This document shows positions 33,601 through 45,600 of a DNA stretch of 64,000 nucleotides, piece after piece (positions within the stretch are counted from its first letter, which is position 1; each line of letters starts with the position of its first letter). The DNA is taken from contig OU964932.1 in assembly GCA_918807975.1 (NCBI GenBank), positions 6,758,001 to 6,822,000 on the forward strand, written 5' to 3'. This DNA is from Aplidium turbinatum. Taxonomy: Eukaryota > Chordata > Ascidiacea > Aplousobranchia > Polyclinidae. The notes under the pieces are model-generated. The model had not been told where the DNA came from. It worked only from the letters and a program-made list of their open reading frames with translations, and searched no databases. Both the position numbers and the translations under genes were made by a program.

Positions 33601-36600
33601 AGGCAATGCACTGATAGTTGTAGAAGACAGCATGAGCCATGGAAATCTACCTGCTCCATTTGACGTTAGCATGCTGCCGGATCAGCTTCCAGCTCGGGAA
33701 GATTCCGTTAGCACAGTCAGCAGTCACTCACCTGCCCGAACATTTTGCGGCAAATCCGAAGGCGCCACTTCAAGGTAACAGGTCACGCGCTTTTTAGGTC
33801 TCAAAGGAAAACAAAAGAAGTTTGTTTAGTTTAGCAGCGCTCATAAGATCGCAAGGCGCAAGAAAGCAAACATCATATCTATTAAAGCTTAATTGCAGCA
33901 ACGACGCTAAACGCAGTCTTTTTGAGAAAGACTAACCATTGCGAATTTGCGAACATACACATTCAATGAAATCTGTTTGAAAAACTCTCGCCCACCCGGA
34001 ATTCCGGTAATATCATTTACAATTTCAAAATAAAACTATACTGTGAAATCTGTTTGAAAAGCTGCTCTGTGGCGCAAGGATCTTTGCACCCTTTGATGTT
34101 TAATCTCGTACCCCCGGTTGGGAACCCCTGGGTTAGATGAAGGATAATAAAAAGTTTCTCACAACTAATTCATTACAACTGAACGCTACAATATATTCAT
34201 TTAAACAAACTTACCACAAGCAACGCTCCAAGCTGATCCAATAAGGATTTCACCTAAGTAGTTAGGGTGGCGCAGGTAGCCCCACAACCCCGATATGAGC
34301 AAACGAGAGCCGTTTTCCTTCGATGGCGGCAAGCTCTCGAGATCTGGGAGTGGGACACAGAAAACGTTTTTACTCATCAACAGATGTCTGACAGTCTTTA
34401 AATATGAACAGAACGAGATGGAAAACAAGAGTGAAGGCAATTGCTGTAAGGAAAAAAAAACGGCCAGCCTCACTAGAGGAGACAAAACCGAATTTGGATG
34501 ATGATGCTTTTGTACGTAATAGTAATTGATTTCTTGCACAAAAATACGATGCACTGATTCATTCAGATTGAACTGAAACCACATTTACTTTACTAGTCAT
34601 ACTGAAAAGAGCCGAAATCAGCTTACATCGTGGTTTCGAATATGTCTTTTTACCACCCTTTTCTGGGCTAAAATAAGCATTCACAAAGTCTACTTCAAAA
34701 ATTAGAATTTGAATGACAAATAAAAATAACAACCTATTAATATAGTGACACTTAGGTAATTCCACTCGTGATATTGCAAGACACAAAGCGGGTTGTACAA
34801 CATCACGATAGAGCTACCTAAAGAAGAACTCTGTTTGTGGCCCCTTGAGGGGACCCAGTTGAGAAACCCTGCTTTAGTGTTTACAAGAGTATTAGAACTG
34901 AATTGGTGTTACAGTACCTTAAGATAACTTTTTTAACTTCATATTTGTTGAACGCTGTAAAAAATTTAAATCTATTGGTACAGTACAAATTTGAAAATTG
35001 AAGATGCCAACGACAGAGAGAAATGGGGCTCACTGCGGACAACCAGTCGATCCTGATGTTTCGGAATGAAGACCAGGCTTCTCTGAAGCAAAATTTAAAT
35101 CTATCAATACAATAAATAATTAGCTGATACTGCAGAAGCCTACGTTGAAAAGTTAACACTAAATAACTTAATGTTAAGTACGTACTTTGCACGCGGGGAT
35201 CGAATGGATCCTTTCTAAAGATACTTTTTTGCCTTCCCGACCAAAAGACTAGAATGGATCCGGTCACTGCAAAACACAAGCTCATTACCAGACGTCAATT
35301 ATGAGTTTGCGAAAAAGGAAAGACGATCAAGATGAATGAGTGAAAGAAAAAGAGGGGGTTGTACCTCAAACATCTGTTAAATTGGCCCAAAAAGCAAGAG
35401 AAGGTTCCACACCACAAGGATACAAACTAATTTATATACAAAGAGTAAACAATATCCCACCAAATCAGAAAAATAAATTTATTAAAATATAGAGCTTTCG
35501 GCACACAAGTGTGGCTTCTTCAGTATCATCTTATTCAAGTAGAATCATAACAGAATAGAATCGTCATCGAATAGATTCTATTTGAATAAGATTATACTGA
35601 AGAGTTAAATAGATCTGCTTTTTAGTCACAGAATATATCACAGCATTATTAAGCATCTGATTCAAACAGAATCGTTAAGTTAGTGCTTACGTAGCAGTGC
35701 TGACGTCACAACCAATTGAGCTGGCGACAAGTCAGAAGGGTAATCGATGACGTAACGCACTGGCATGGAATACACGAACGGGACAATCACGATCTCGCCG
35801 AAGAATTGAACGAAACCCAAGCCTTCGTTCTTGATGTCCAGCATGTAAGGGCACTGGGTCTAAAGCAAGTAATGAAACTAAAACGATCATCCCGAAACAG
35901 AATAGGAAGCGCACCATTGTTTTTTTGTTGTATTGCAAAAGTTTCCTTCATATGTAGCCTAAAACATTGATATAACAATGTATGAAAAGAGTTATACTTT
36001 CTTCGTAAATCAGGCATCTTTCGAATCTAAACACGTCACGTTTTTTGTTTGTCGTATACAGGCGTAAATGTATGGTAGAAGGGCAACAAAAACGGCTGTC
36101 ACAAGTGGTGTTTCAAAGATAAAATACTTTGCGAAATAGATTTAGATCATTTAAATGGACTTAAAGAATGCCGAAAGCGAAACTGATCGTACGGCTTTTT
36201 CTGGAACGTGAATTACACCTGGTGGTTGAAGATTTAGATTAAGTGGACGGGAAGGCAAGGAAGCCAATCTTCATGTCCACCTTCAGGCATGCCTTCAAGT
36301 GTCCTGCCAAAGACACAGCCGCATGCTCTTGAGCGGTGTCGAACCGGCGCCCTTTCGAACGTCGTTCCAGGGTCACACCACTCGGCTATGCAGCCGACAC
36401 GTTGAAGATAACACAAGAGAGCTTTTATCATTAGATCATTCATTAGCCATCTCATTACACCGAACTAAACCTTGCCTCAACACTTGAAAGGGCTTATAGT
36501 ACTTTAAACAAAGCATTTAAAATTATTTGCAAGAAAAGGTGTAATTTGAAGTACCGGTATATAATTTAGATAATGGATCTACGGAAGACATTACCAGATT

Positions 36601-39600
36601 GCGTTGCGTGCAAGAACAACTGACACAAACAACCTACTTCGTCGTAAAAAAACTCGAAAAAAATGTAAAGAATTTGAGAAACGGCAACAACGAGGAATCG
36701 AACGGAATGTGAACCATGTAAATCGTAATCCCTCCCCATTTCAATCCATATCAAGACGAGCTGTAACAGAGTTTTGATATCAAGTTCAGCACATATGCCC
36801 AGAAGCTCGCTTTCTTTAACGCAGTGAATCTTAGCCTTTATTCTTGTTGACAATATCTTGACTTTACCAACCAGTTCTCGCACGTCTGATGAAAAACTTC
36901 TGCAACCGTTTTAAACAAACAGAGGAAACAGTTTAAAAAGAGGAAAAAGTTGCAAATAAAATAACAATCGTCATTAGGTGGAAATTCTTATTTTGCTTGT
37001 AAAGTGTAAACTATCACATTAACAAATGAACATGGACAAACATTTCAAGCACATGTTTGGCACAAGATGGTTTGGGTTTGTAGTTACGTACTGTATATAT
37101 AGTAGCGGTGGTATAGTTATACTTCGGTTTAAGTAGTTAAACTGGAATGTACTCATTACCCAATGACAGACATGAAGCAACACACACACTGCTCCAACTA
37201 CAAAACAAGAAAAAACACTTACCCATCCTGCCATGGCAGGTCTGTAAAGGTAAAGCTTTAAATCAAACAGTCTCCCGATGCGGGGATGGAAGTATCGGCC
37301 AAGAAAGCTATCATACAAGTGGGAGCCGGTGTTCGCTGCAGGATTGATATCTTTTTCCCCAGCCCAGAATGACTACGTAAAAAAGACAATGAATTAGAAA
37401 CTGCGTGGTTGCAAACGCAGAATAAGCACACGTTTTGCGATGCATGCAAATACTCTAGAAACGCGATGTAAGAAATTTTAACTGCGGATTCAATGTATTT
37501 TTATTTGACTTACCGCAATGTGGATTAAAAAAGTGCCAAGGTAGCTTAGGACTGTTCCAGCAACCGCAAGTTGGAGCAGTTCACCATGTATGAAAGCAAA
37601 TGAAAACTTGTAACGGATAACTGGTAGAAAATAGGCAACACCGGTGATCACCAGTGTATACATTGCTGCAAAGCAACAGGAAACTAGTTATATTCATTGC
37701 AATGCATTCATAACGCTGCAATGAAGTCCTCAGTGCAGACAAGGAATTGATGTCTGTGGTTGCAAAAAATTTCAGAATAAAGTTTCACAACGTGTCAGCG
37801 TTGAGAAAAAGAAAACAAGAACAGTTCCATTTTCAGCCATGCACATTGCACAGTTGTAATGTACAGTAGGGTGCGTCATGTGCCCCAATGTTCATATTTT
37901 TTGTATTATTTTTTTTCAATGGTGAGGTTTCACTGAAATAGCAATAATATGAAGTTTCAGCAAAAAATATTAATGTTTAGGTCCTCCACATTGCAGTTAA
38001 AAATACAGGAATTTGACCCTATGGTCCATAAATACCTTGTTTTAACATAACAGCACGAGTTTTGCTCTATGGACTTTGAAAACTGATTTAGAGTAATTTT
38101 GGGATGCTGAATCCGAATCTGACCTCAGATTGATCCTATCACGTCAGATTTGTGAGATATGATAACAGCAAATTGTTATTTTTGTCAAAAGTGGAAGATT
38201 TGACGTTGCGTTTATTGCACGTTACACATTGTGCTATATCCAGAAATCCAGGCCATGTGGTGCATAAGTAGCTGGAATACACTCACCAAGTCACCAACTA
38301 TAATTTTGATACCAATTTGCTTTCTAAGCAACATTATTAACAAGGCAGTAATAACAAGCTAAAAGGGAGGCTAAAAGTATAACTGACCCCCTCCCCCATC
38401 AATGTTTTGCATAAAAATACAAAATTTTTAGCAGGCCTATGGCAATGCTTAGCCAGTAACCTTACTTAAAGGCTGTTTTGGCCTGTCTAACACTAACCTT
38501 TCGCTATAGCACTGCATATGTTGGTGGTGAACGCAACGCCAAATCTTCCACTTTTGACAAAAGTAACAATTTGTTGTTATCATATCTCACAAACTGACGT
38601 GATAGGATAAATCTGAGGTCAGATTCGGATTCAGCACCCCAAAATTACTCTAAATCAGTCTTCAAAGTTCATGGAGCAAAAAAAAATCTTTTTTTGTAGA
38701 CCAGTGTAATATATGGATTATGCCTGCATTGCGCTTGGGCAATTGGGCAGGTTGAATGTTGATGAAGACTTGCAGTTTTTGTCAGTCGGGGAATTATGTC
38801 ATTCAAGGTGGCTAACACTTGCTTGTAGGCTACTTACGACTCATGTAATCAACCCTTCCAAAAGTTTCATGAACTTGTCTGAGTACTGCATAGTGCATCA
38901 AGGTTTGCTTCCCATCTTGGTTTGAAATATAACACCACAATTCATTATCTGATGGGTTAAAAAACTTCTTCAACATGTTGCAAAGAAATCTTCCCAAAGC
39001 AAGAAGTAAAAGAGATTTCCAAGAAGGTTTTGGAACGCAATGCATTATTTGCTCAATCTGAAAATGTCATTGTTGGTATGCTAGGCGATGAAGGCTGCCA
39101 AGTTAGAAGAGCAGCAGTCCAACAAATCTATTCCTTAGGTTCACAAGCACAGGAAAAGCAAAGCAAGAATCATGTTTGCTCCTCACAAAAAGCAGAAGAT
39201 GAAAATCGAAAGCTGAGAAAGGAAATTTCACCAGCGGTGCCACCTGCAATATGCAGATTTCTTGTGCCACAGCTTAATACTAAAACAAAATCATACCACC
39301 AACTTGTGAAGCTTGGTACAGTTCATAAGTCTGAGCCACCTATCATGAGATCGCTAACAGATCAACAGCTTGACAATGTCATCGACGAACCTCTGCGGCT
39401 GGATAATCCTTGCCACAACCAAGCAGTGGAGCGTCACGTCAATCTTGTGACTGAAGCAAGCTTATATGCTGTAGGTTTTGAAAGAAGGGATGACCTGGGC
39501 TGATTCATCAGGTACGATCTCGTCAATTTATGAAAGAATTCAACAGCAAGAAGCAATTCCCACTAGGGTTAACCCACTAGATTGACATGTTCACCTTTTT

Positions 39601-42600
39601 GTGCTGATTGCTGAAGACTCAATGTAGTACCGGTAGTCTAGCACATGCAGCAGTATGGAGTATATCAATCTGTGTGCTGGTATTTTCTTGACAATGATTT
39701 CATGGCAGATCACAGTCTACCCATCACCAATTACGTCTACCAATTACACTATATGTTTTATGCACCTACACTTTGAACAGTCCAGTTAGTAACACCCAGG
39801 TCATGCAGCTGTGTGTGTACATGACATGAGCACTATATTGTATTACCAATCACACTACTGTACCGTTAGACCACTGCCAACATCCTCTCGATTAACCCTT
39901 GTATTCTCTATGTCATGTGTGCCGTATATTATGCATAGTTGCATACTATGCTGTATATTTATTGCAAATGCAATAAGCAAAAGTATCCAAGTCATCTGTG
40001 ACCAGTATATGCAGTACAGCATGTGCATTTACCCATTACTTTGTGCTTGCGCTACCGTTTTTGTCCAAAACATTGTCAAATATACGTTTTTTGTCATAAC
40101 TTTTTTTCTAGTGAAATTAAGGCAAAAAGTCCTCTTAGAGCAGATAAAAACATTACAATTCTGCATCCAAACTCATGTTCCTAGCACCAGCAGTTCCAAA
40201 GTTACATCCAATTTGAGAATTTTGGGGGTCTTCCCCCATAAAATGGGGGGGGGGGGTAGCACGGCCAATAGGTGGTACAACTCCCTGAAACCAGTTTTGT
40301 TGTTGTTTTTTGCCAATTTCTCAGGGGTGTAGACCCCCTTTTTTTAATTAAAAAAAATTTTTTTTTTTCAATCCACCCTATTGTCAAGCTAACAAGGGGA
40401 TACGGACAATTGGGATGTGGAGCACCTAGACCTTGACCAAATTCTTTGAAATTTTGTAATTTTGCTTTTTTAGTCAAGCCTCACCAACAAAAAAAAATAA
40501 TTTTGTTTTCGATCATTTTTTAAATTTTTGGGGGCACACGACGCACCCTAATGTACAGTGTACACTGGCCTTTGTTTTGAGTTGTTAACATGTTTTTAAC
40601 AAAACAGTATAATATGTTTCCCTTATCGGGCTCACTAATCTATCTTTTTATGTTGTTTTCTGGCAAGAAAATTAAATATATAGTAAACCTGGTTAAAACT
40701 CAACAATATAAAAACCTTTTACGACCTTGCAATCAATGTTTTGCAGAAGAAGCTTCCATAAAAACTCACCACTTATTCTATAGTCCAATCTGTTTCCATA
40801 AGGTGTTGGTGGTCCTCGAATGACACGGCCAAATGGCAGTGCATATATGACAGCTTGAAAAAGCATGAAACCAAGAACTATCAGAAACGCTCTCACACTG
40901 AAGTAGGCTTGCCAATCCAAAGGAATCATGGAAGGATTAAACTGCAAAGCGCGGTTGTTGGTAATATAAGTAAAAACAAAAGATTGTGTGACGCAAACGC
41001 CACCTCTGAGCTGCAATATCAAATACTAAGGAAACAAATTAAAGACCACATTAAACAAATTACGATTTAATAGTGTAATTATATATAAAGCTAGCAATAA
41101 AACAATAAATGCTGTTAATAGGCCTACTACAAAAAGAGCTCAATGCCAAGCGAAAAGTCAAGCAAACCAAATTACATCAAAATTAGTTACTGAGTCACTA
41201 AAAACATTAACAACCTGTTAGTGTTTCGCCTTAATAGGATCATCTGAAGGAACTTATTCAAATAGAATCTATTTGATTTTAAAATCCAATTTTAAATGCT
41301 AAAGTCTATTTTATAGAATCTGTTTGAATAAGTTTCTTCTGATGATGCTACTAAGGTGAAACAGGCAGTTAAGGTTTTTAGTGAACTAATAACTAATTCT
41401 GATGTAAAACTAGTAATATATATATAATATATACAATCATACAATTTTATTTCAGTTGAGTAGGGAAGATGAACTTAAGAGAAACTTGCCGTAAATAGTC
41501 AATAAAAGTTTATTACTAGGCAATGATAAGACAGTTAAATCAAACCGGATTTCCATACTGCACTTTGCATCATTAAGATTGAAATTAAAACTGACTGATC
41601 AATGCAATAAAAACCACTAATTTTTAATCACTGAAACCAATTTACCTTGGAAACAGAACAGTCGTACTTCGTGCATCCAACTAGCATCACTAACGGTAAG
41701 AATGGGGTTGAGATATATGTCAAAAAGACACCGAGCGGTCCTCCATATTCAAACGGAAGAGGTTCTGGAGTGGTTAATTGCTTCACAGTAGCACTGTCGA
41801 GCGCCACAAATGGTGACATTTTTGTTGTTCTTTCTCTAAGTCTGGTAACAATGTGTGCAGAGTCGATTGCAGTTGAATTTTTAGAAGTAATTGTCACCTT
41901 TTAGAAAAGATACAAAACAATTATTTTAATAGCCTATATATACAAGTTTGACTGAAAGCTACAATATAAAAGTGAAGCAATATTTTGAATAGTTTTATTT
42001 CAGGCACTACAAATGACACTGAAAAGAAACTGCCTTGCTTCTATGAGCAAATACACCTACTCCGGACAACTTTTTTTAGAGAAATTACAACAATTAATTT
42101 ATCATTCAGCCACATGTTTCAATTCACTGACGAAGTTTTTGTAACAACGGACGCTGAGCAAGATTAGACGTAACTATCTGACAAACAAATGATAAGTAAT
42201 CAGATAAGTTCCTCAGTAAGTTTTCTAAACAAATATTAACTACACATCACTGTGTACCAATTGACATAAAGTGGATGAATGCCTGTGGTGGGATTGGCAA
42301 CTAGAAAAATTCTATCCTGCTAATTTAACAGATTGAAATCACTTGAATCAAGAACAGACTATACATATAAATTTCACAAAATTAACGTCCTAATTGAATA
42401 AAAATAATCATGTTCCAGCAAGCACGTTTTTCTGTACAAGGTATCTGTATCAAAACTGAATCTTCCTTCAACAAATCAAAAATTATGAATCCTTGATGCT
42501 GTGCAGGCCTCTAAACTCCTTTATTTTTTTCGGCGACCAAGCATGCCCTACAAGAACTTCTTTCCGTCAGAAAAAAAACTGTTAAAAATTGATGAAAATA

Positions 42601-45600
42601 AAAATCTATTCATTAATATCGTGTTTTTGCATTTACTCAGGTAAGAAGAAAGCGTACAATGTCCTGAAAAATCTTTGCAGTTATATATATATTTTAAATG
42701 CACTGCTTTCCAAGTAGTGTAGAGCTAGTCCGAGTATATAGGTCTATGGTTAGACTTTTTGCAAAACTGTTATCAGCAATATTTCTCTTAGCATGTGACA
42801 GACTTAGCCTTGTTTGTAAAAGAAGGTTGCGAATGCGAGTGAGAACAAAAAAGTTTCACGTACAAACGCGAGTGGAGAAAAAAAGTTTCAAATACGAACA
42901 GAGTGAAAAACGTTGACTCGTGAAAACCGGCGACCAAACATGGCCCTCTAGCACTGTAATTTCGGAGGCCATTAGCTTAGTGGCCTGCTGTGCGTATTCT
43001 GCACAGAAATCAGCTTGTGCTTTCGTTGTACAAAAACACTTGAATAAAAATTTATGAACAGACTGTGTGACAATATAAACTTACAAAAAAAAATCACCTA
43101 GTAGACAGTATCACACTAAATCAGTTTTATTAATAGAATTTTATACACATAACTGTGGCTTCTTCGGTGTAGTTTTATTCGAATAGAACATTCTATCTGA
43201 CTAAGACTAGCTCGTATATTGAAGCCACACTTGTGTGGCGAAAATTGTATTAATGAAACTGATTTAGTGTAATTATACTGTTTACTTTGTTTTAAATATT
43301 TTATCACACTACACATCCTATTGTGGATCATTAGTTAAATCATAAGAAAATTTGATGAAAGGTTTAATAATAATATTAATAAGGAAGTTTTGTTTTGAAA
43401 AAATCCCCTGTCGTTACAATTAAACTGAGGTACTGAGAACTAACCATTGATTTGGTAAATTTGGTGTTGGTCACAACTTTTTCCTTTGTTAAATCTCCCA
43501 CTGATTTAATTGTGGTGGTCTTTTCTTCAGATGATGAAGAACTTGACAAAAGTTTGTTTTGGTTGCGAGAATTGGATTGAGAGCGATGGCGAACCTTGGG
43601 CATCTCATTGGTGCATTTTTTCAAGGCTGAAAACAAATAAAACTTGTAATCAGCTTTTAACACTTAATATATTTTTTAAATACATCGTTTCAAATATGAA
43701 AGACATACTAAGCAGGCCTCTAATCTTCTTTATTTTTACGACAACCAAGCACGGCCTACCAGAGCTTCTTTCTTCCCGGTGGCCAAATTATCACACCAGG
43801 CAATTTGTGCTTTTAAAAATCCGTTAATTAATATTATGGTTTACATTCACTGAGGTAAGAACAACAAGGCCCTGAAATATATTTACAGTTGTAGCCTACT
43901 TAAACGCACTGCTTCCAAAGTAGGTGTATATACATCTAGTCTTCGAGTTTTTATAGGTCAACGCTCAGACTTTTTGCGTATGTTTTGTCAGCAATATTTT
44001 TATCGGCGTGTGAAAGATTTTACCTTTTCTGTAAAAAAAGATTGTGAATGCGAGTGAGGAGAAAAAAGTTTCATGTACAAACGCAAGTGGAGAAAAAAGT
44101 TCGAAATACAAACAAGCGAAGAATTATTGGCTTGCGGAAGCCGGCGACCAACCATGGCCAACAAGCGCAGTAGTTTCGGAGACAATTTAACAACTTCTCA
44201 GAGATTAGAGGCCTGCCAAGATAGTATGCTTGTATTAAGATTTCAATTTGACTGAAGGTTATTGAGGAGTTAAAACTTTAAGGACCACTGATAGAGAGTG
44301 GAATAATTTACAATAACAACACAAGCCTCCGGCAATGATTTAGAGTCTTTGCAGGAATGCAATTTGCAAATCTACAATAAAGTTTACTATTAGGTTTTCT
44401 CAGTCTGGAGATGAAGATTCCTAGTCCTATTAGGCCTTAAAAGTATCTTCTTCCAGCAGCCATCATGGCCTACCAGGAGGCGAAAAATTTTTTCCCACGA
44501 ACTTTTTGCTACTTCGCATAAAGTTTGTATTTATACCGTGTGAATGCAATCATTTTTTGTTGGCGCGTTTGGTTCAGTGGTTACGTGTTTTGCCTTACGT
44601 TCGTGAGGACATCGGTTCGACGCCCATCAAAGTCCATATTTTTTTTTCTTTAGGCCTACATTAATTTTTGCAGTGAACAAAAGCTTTTCAAAAAAATAAG
44701 ATTAGGGCTAATGGGTTAGGGTTAATTCCAAATCAATTCGGATACCGTAATCTTACTTGTAGACTAGTGACCAGAATCAATTTCTTTTCTCAACTTTTTT
44801 AAACTTGACTAGACCAGGTGTGTCTCTAGGCTACGTATTTTTTGAAGTTTAATGTTTACATTTGGACCTGCTGGAGCGGAATGGCCCGATTCGGTGAGTC
44901 CGATTCGGTGAGAGCCTTTTTCGGTGAGAGCCCTATTCGGTGAGTTTTTTTTTTTAAATTATTGCGCGCCGTAGCCTAATTATCATTGCCGTTATAGGGT
45001 TAGGGGATAGGGGTTAGGGGGTTGGGGGTTTTTGGGGTTGAGAGTTTTTGGGGTTGGGGGTTAGGGGGTTTTTAGGGTTGGGGGTTTTTGGGGTTAGGGG
45101 GTTGGGGGGTTTTTGGGGTTGGGGGTTTTTGAGGTTGGGGTTTTTTGGGGTTGGGGGTTTGGGGTTGAGGGTTTTTGGGGTTGGGAGTTTTTGGGGTTGG
45201 GGGTTTTTGGGGGTTGGGGTTTGCGGTTTTGGGGTTAGGGGGTTTTTGGGGTTGGAGGTTTTTGGGGTTAGGATTTTTTGGGGGTTTGAGGGTTGGGGTT
45301 TGCGGTTTGGAGGGTTTTTGGGGTTTTTTGGGGTTTGGCGTTTTTTGGGGGTTTGGGGTTTTTTGGGGGTTTGGGGTTTTTTGGGGGTTGGGGTTTTTTG
45401 GGGGTTTGGGGTTTTGGGTTTTTTTGGGGGTTTTGGGGTTTTTTGGGTTTGGGTTTTTTTGGGGGGTTTGGGTTTTTGGGTTAGGGGGTTTGGGGTTAAG
45501 GGTTTTAATTAGGCTACGGTACCCGATAATTTTCAAAAAAAAATTCAAAAAAATCACCGAATAGGGCTCTCACCGAAAAAGGCTCTCACCGAATCGGACT

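Larger units (their letters stand above)
32079..34130 (-). mobile_element. hAT transposon, ZBED5-like, in LBR intron 11
   Basis: Ends CAGGGGTTCCCAACCT and GGTTGGGAACCCCTG with the exact 8-bp duplication ggttagat (32071-32078 and 34131-34138). CTTCGTACCCC and TCGTACCCCC follow inside. It carries part of a ZBED5-type transposase and a further insertion starting near 32945. It separates LBR exons 11 and 12. Confidence 0.94.
37867..40550 (+). mobile_element. DNA transposon with TAGGGTGCGTC ends in LBR intron 5
   Basis: Ends TAGGGTGCGTCATGTGCCCC and GGGGGCACACGACGCACCCTA-type (imperfect inverted) with the exact 8-bp duplication atgtacag (37859-37866 and 40551-40558). It is 2.68 kb, holds a decayed transposase-like gene (38713-39590) and an internal inverted repeat. 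I cannot assign a superfamily with confidence: the 8-bp duplication fits several, but the ends are not hAT-like. Confidence 0.85.

Noticed and set aside
36566-36883. 105-residue minus-strand frame as a gene
   Set aside because: Only 36638-36760 matches LBR (exon 8), bounded by a good acceptor and donor; the rest is intron.
41339-41362. Second hammerhead ribozyme (CTGATGA ... GAAAC)
   Set aside because: The stem II junction does not pair on this arm and there is no matching stem I. It is kept only as a motif of the foldback repeat.
44561-44648. Functional tRNA gene
   Set aside because: A and B boxes are present, but the acceptor stem does not pair and one T-arm pair is lost. It fits a SINE head or tRNA pseudogene.
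44990-45500. True telomere or chromosome end
   Set aside because: The tract is bounded by inverted ends and a 9-bp duplication within an LBR intron, and its units are irregular.
45048-45557. Long G/F/L/V-rich and P/N/K-rich open frames on both strands
   Set aside because: They are translations of the GGGGTT-type low-complexity tract, which has no stops in several frames. They are not genes.
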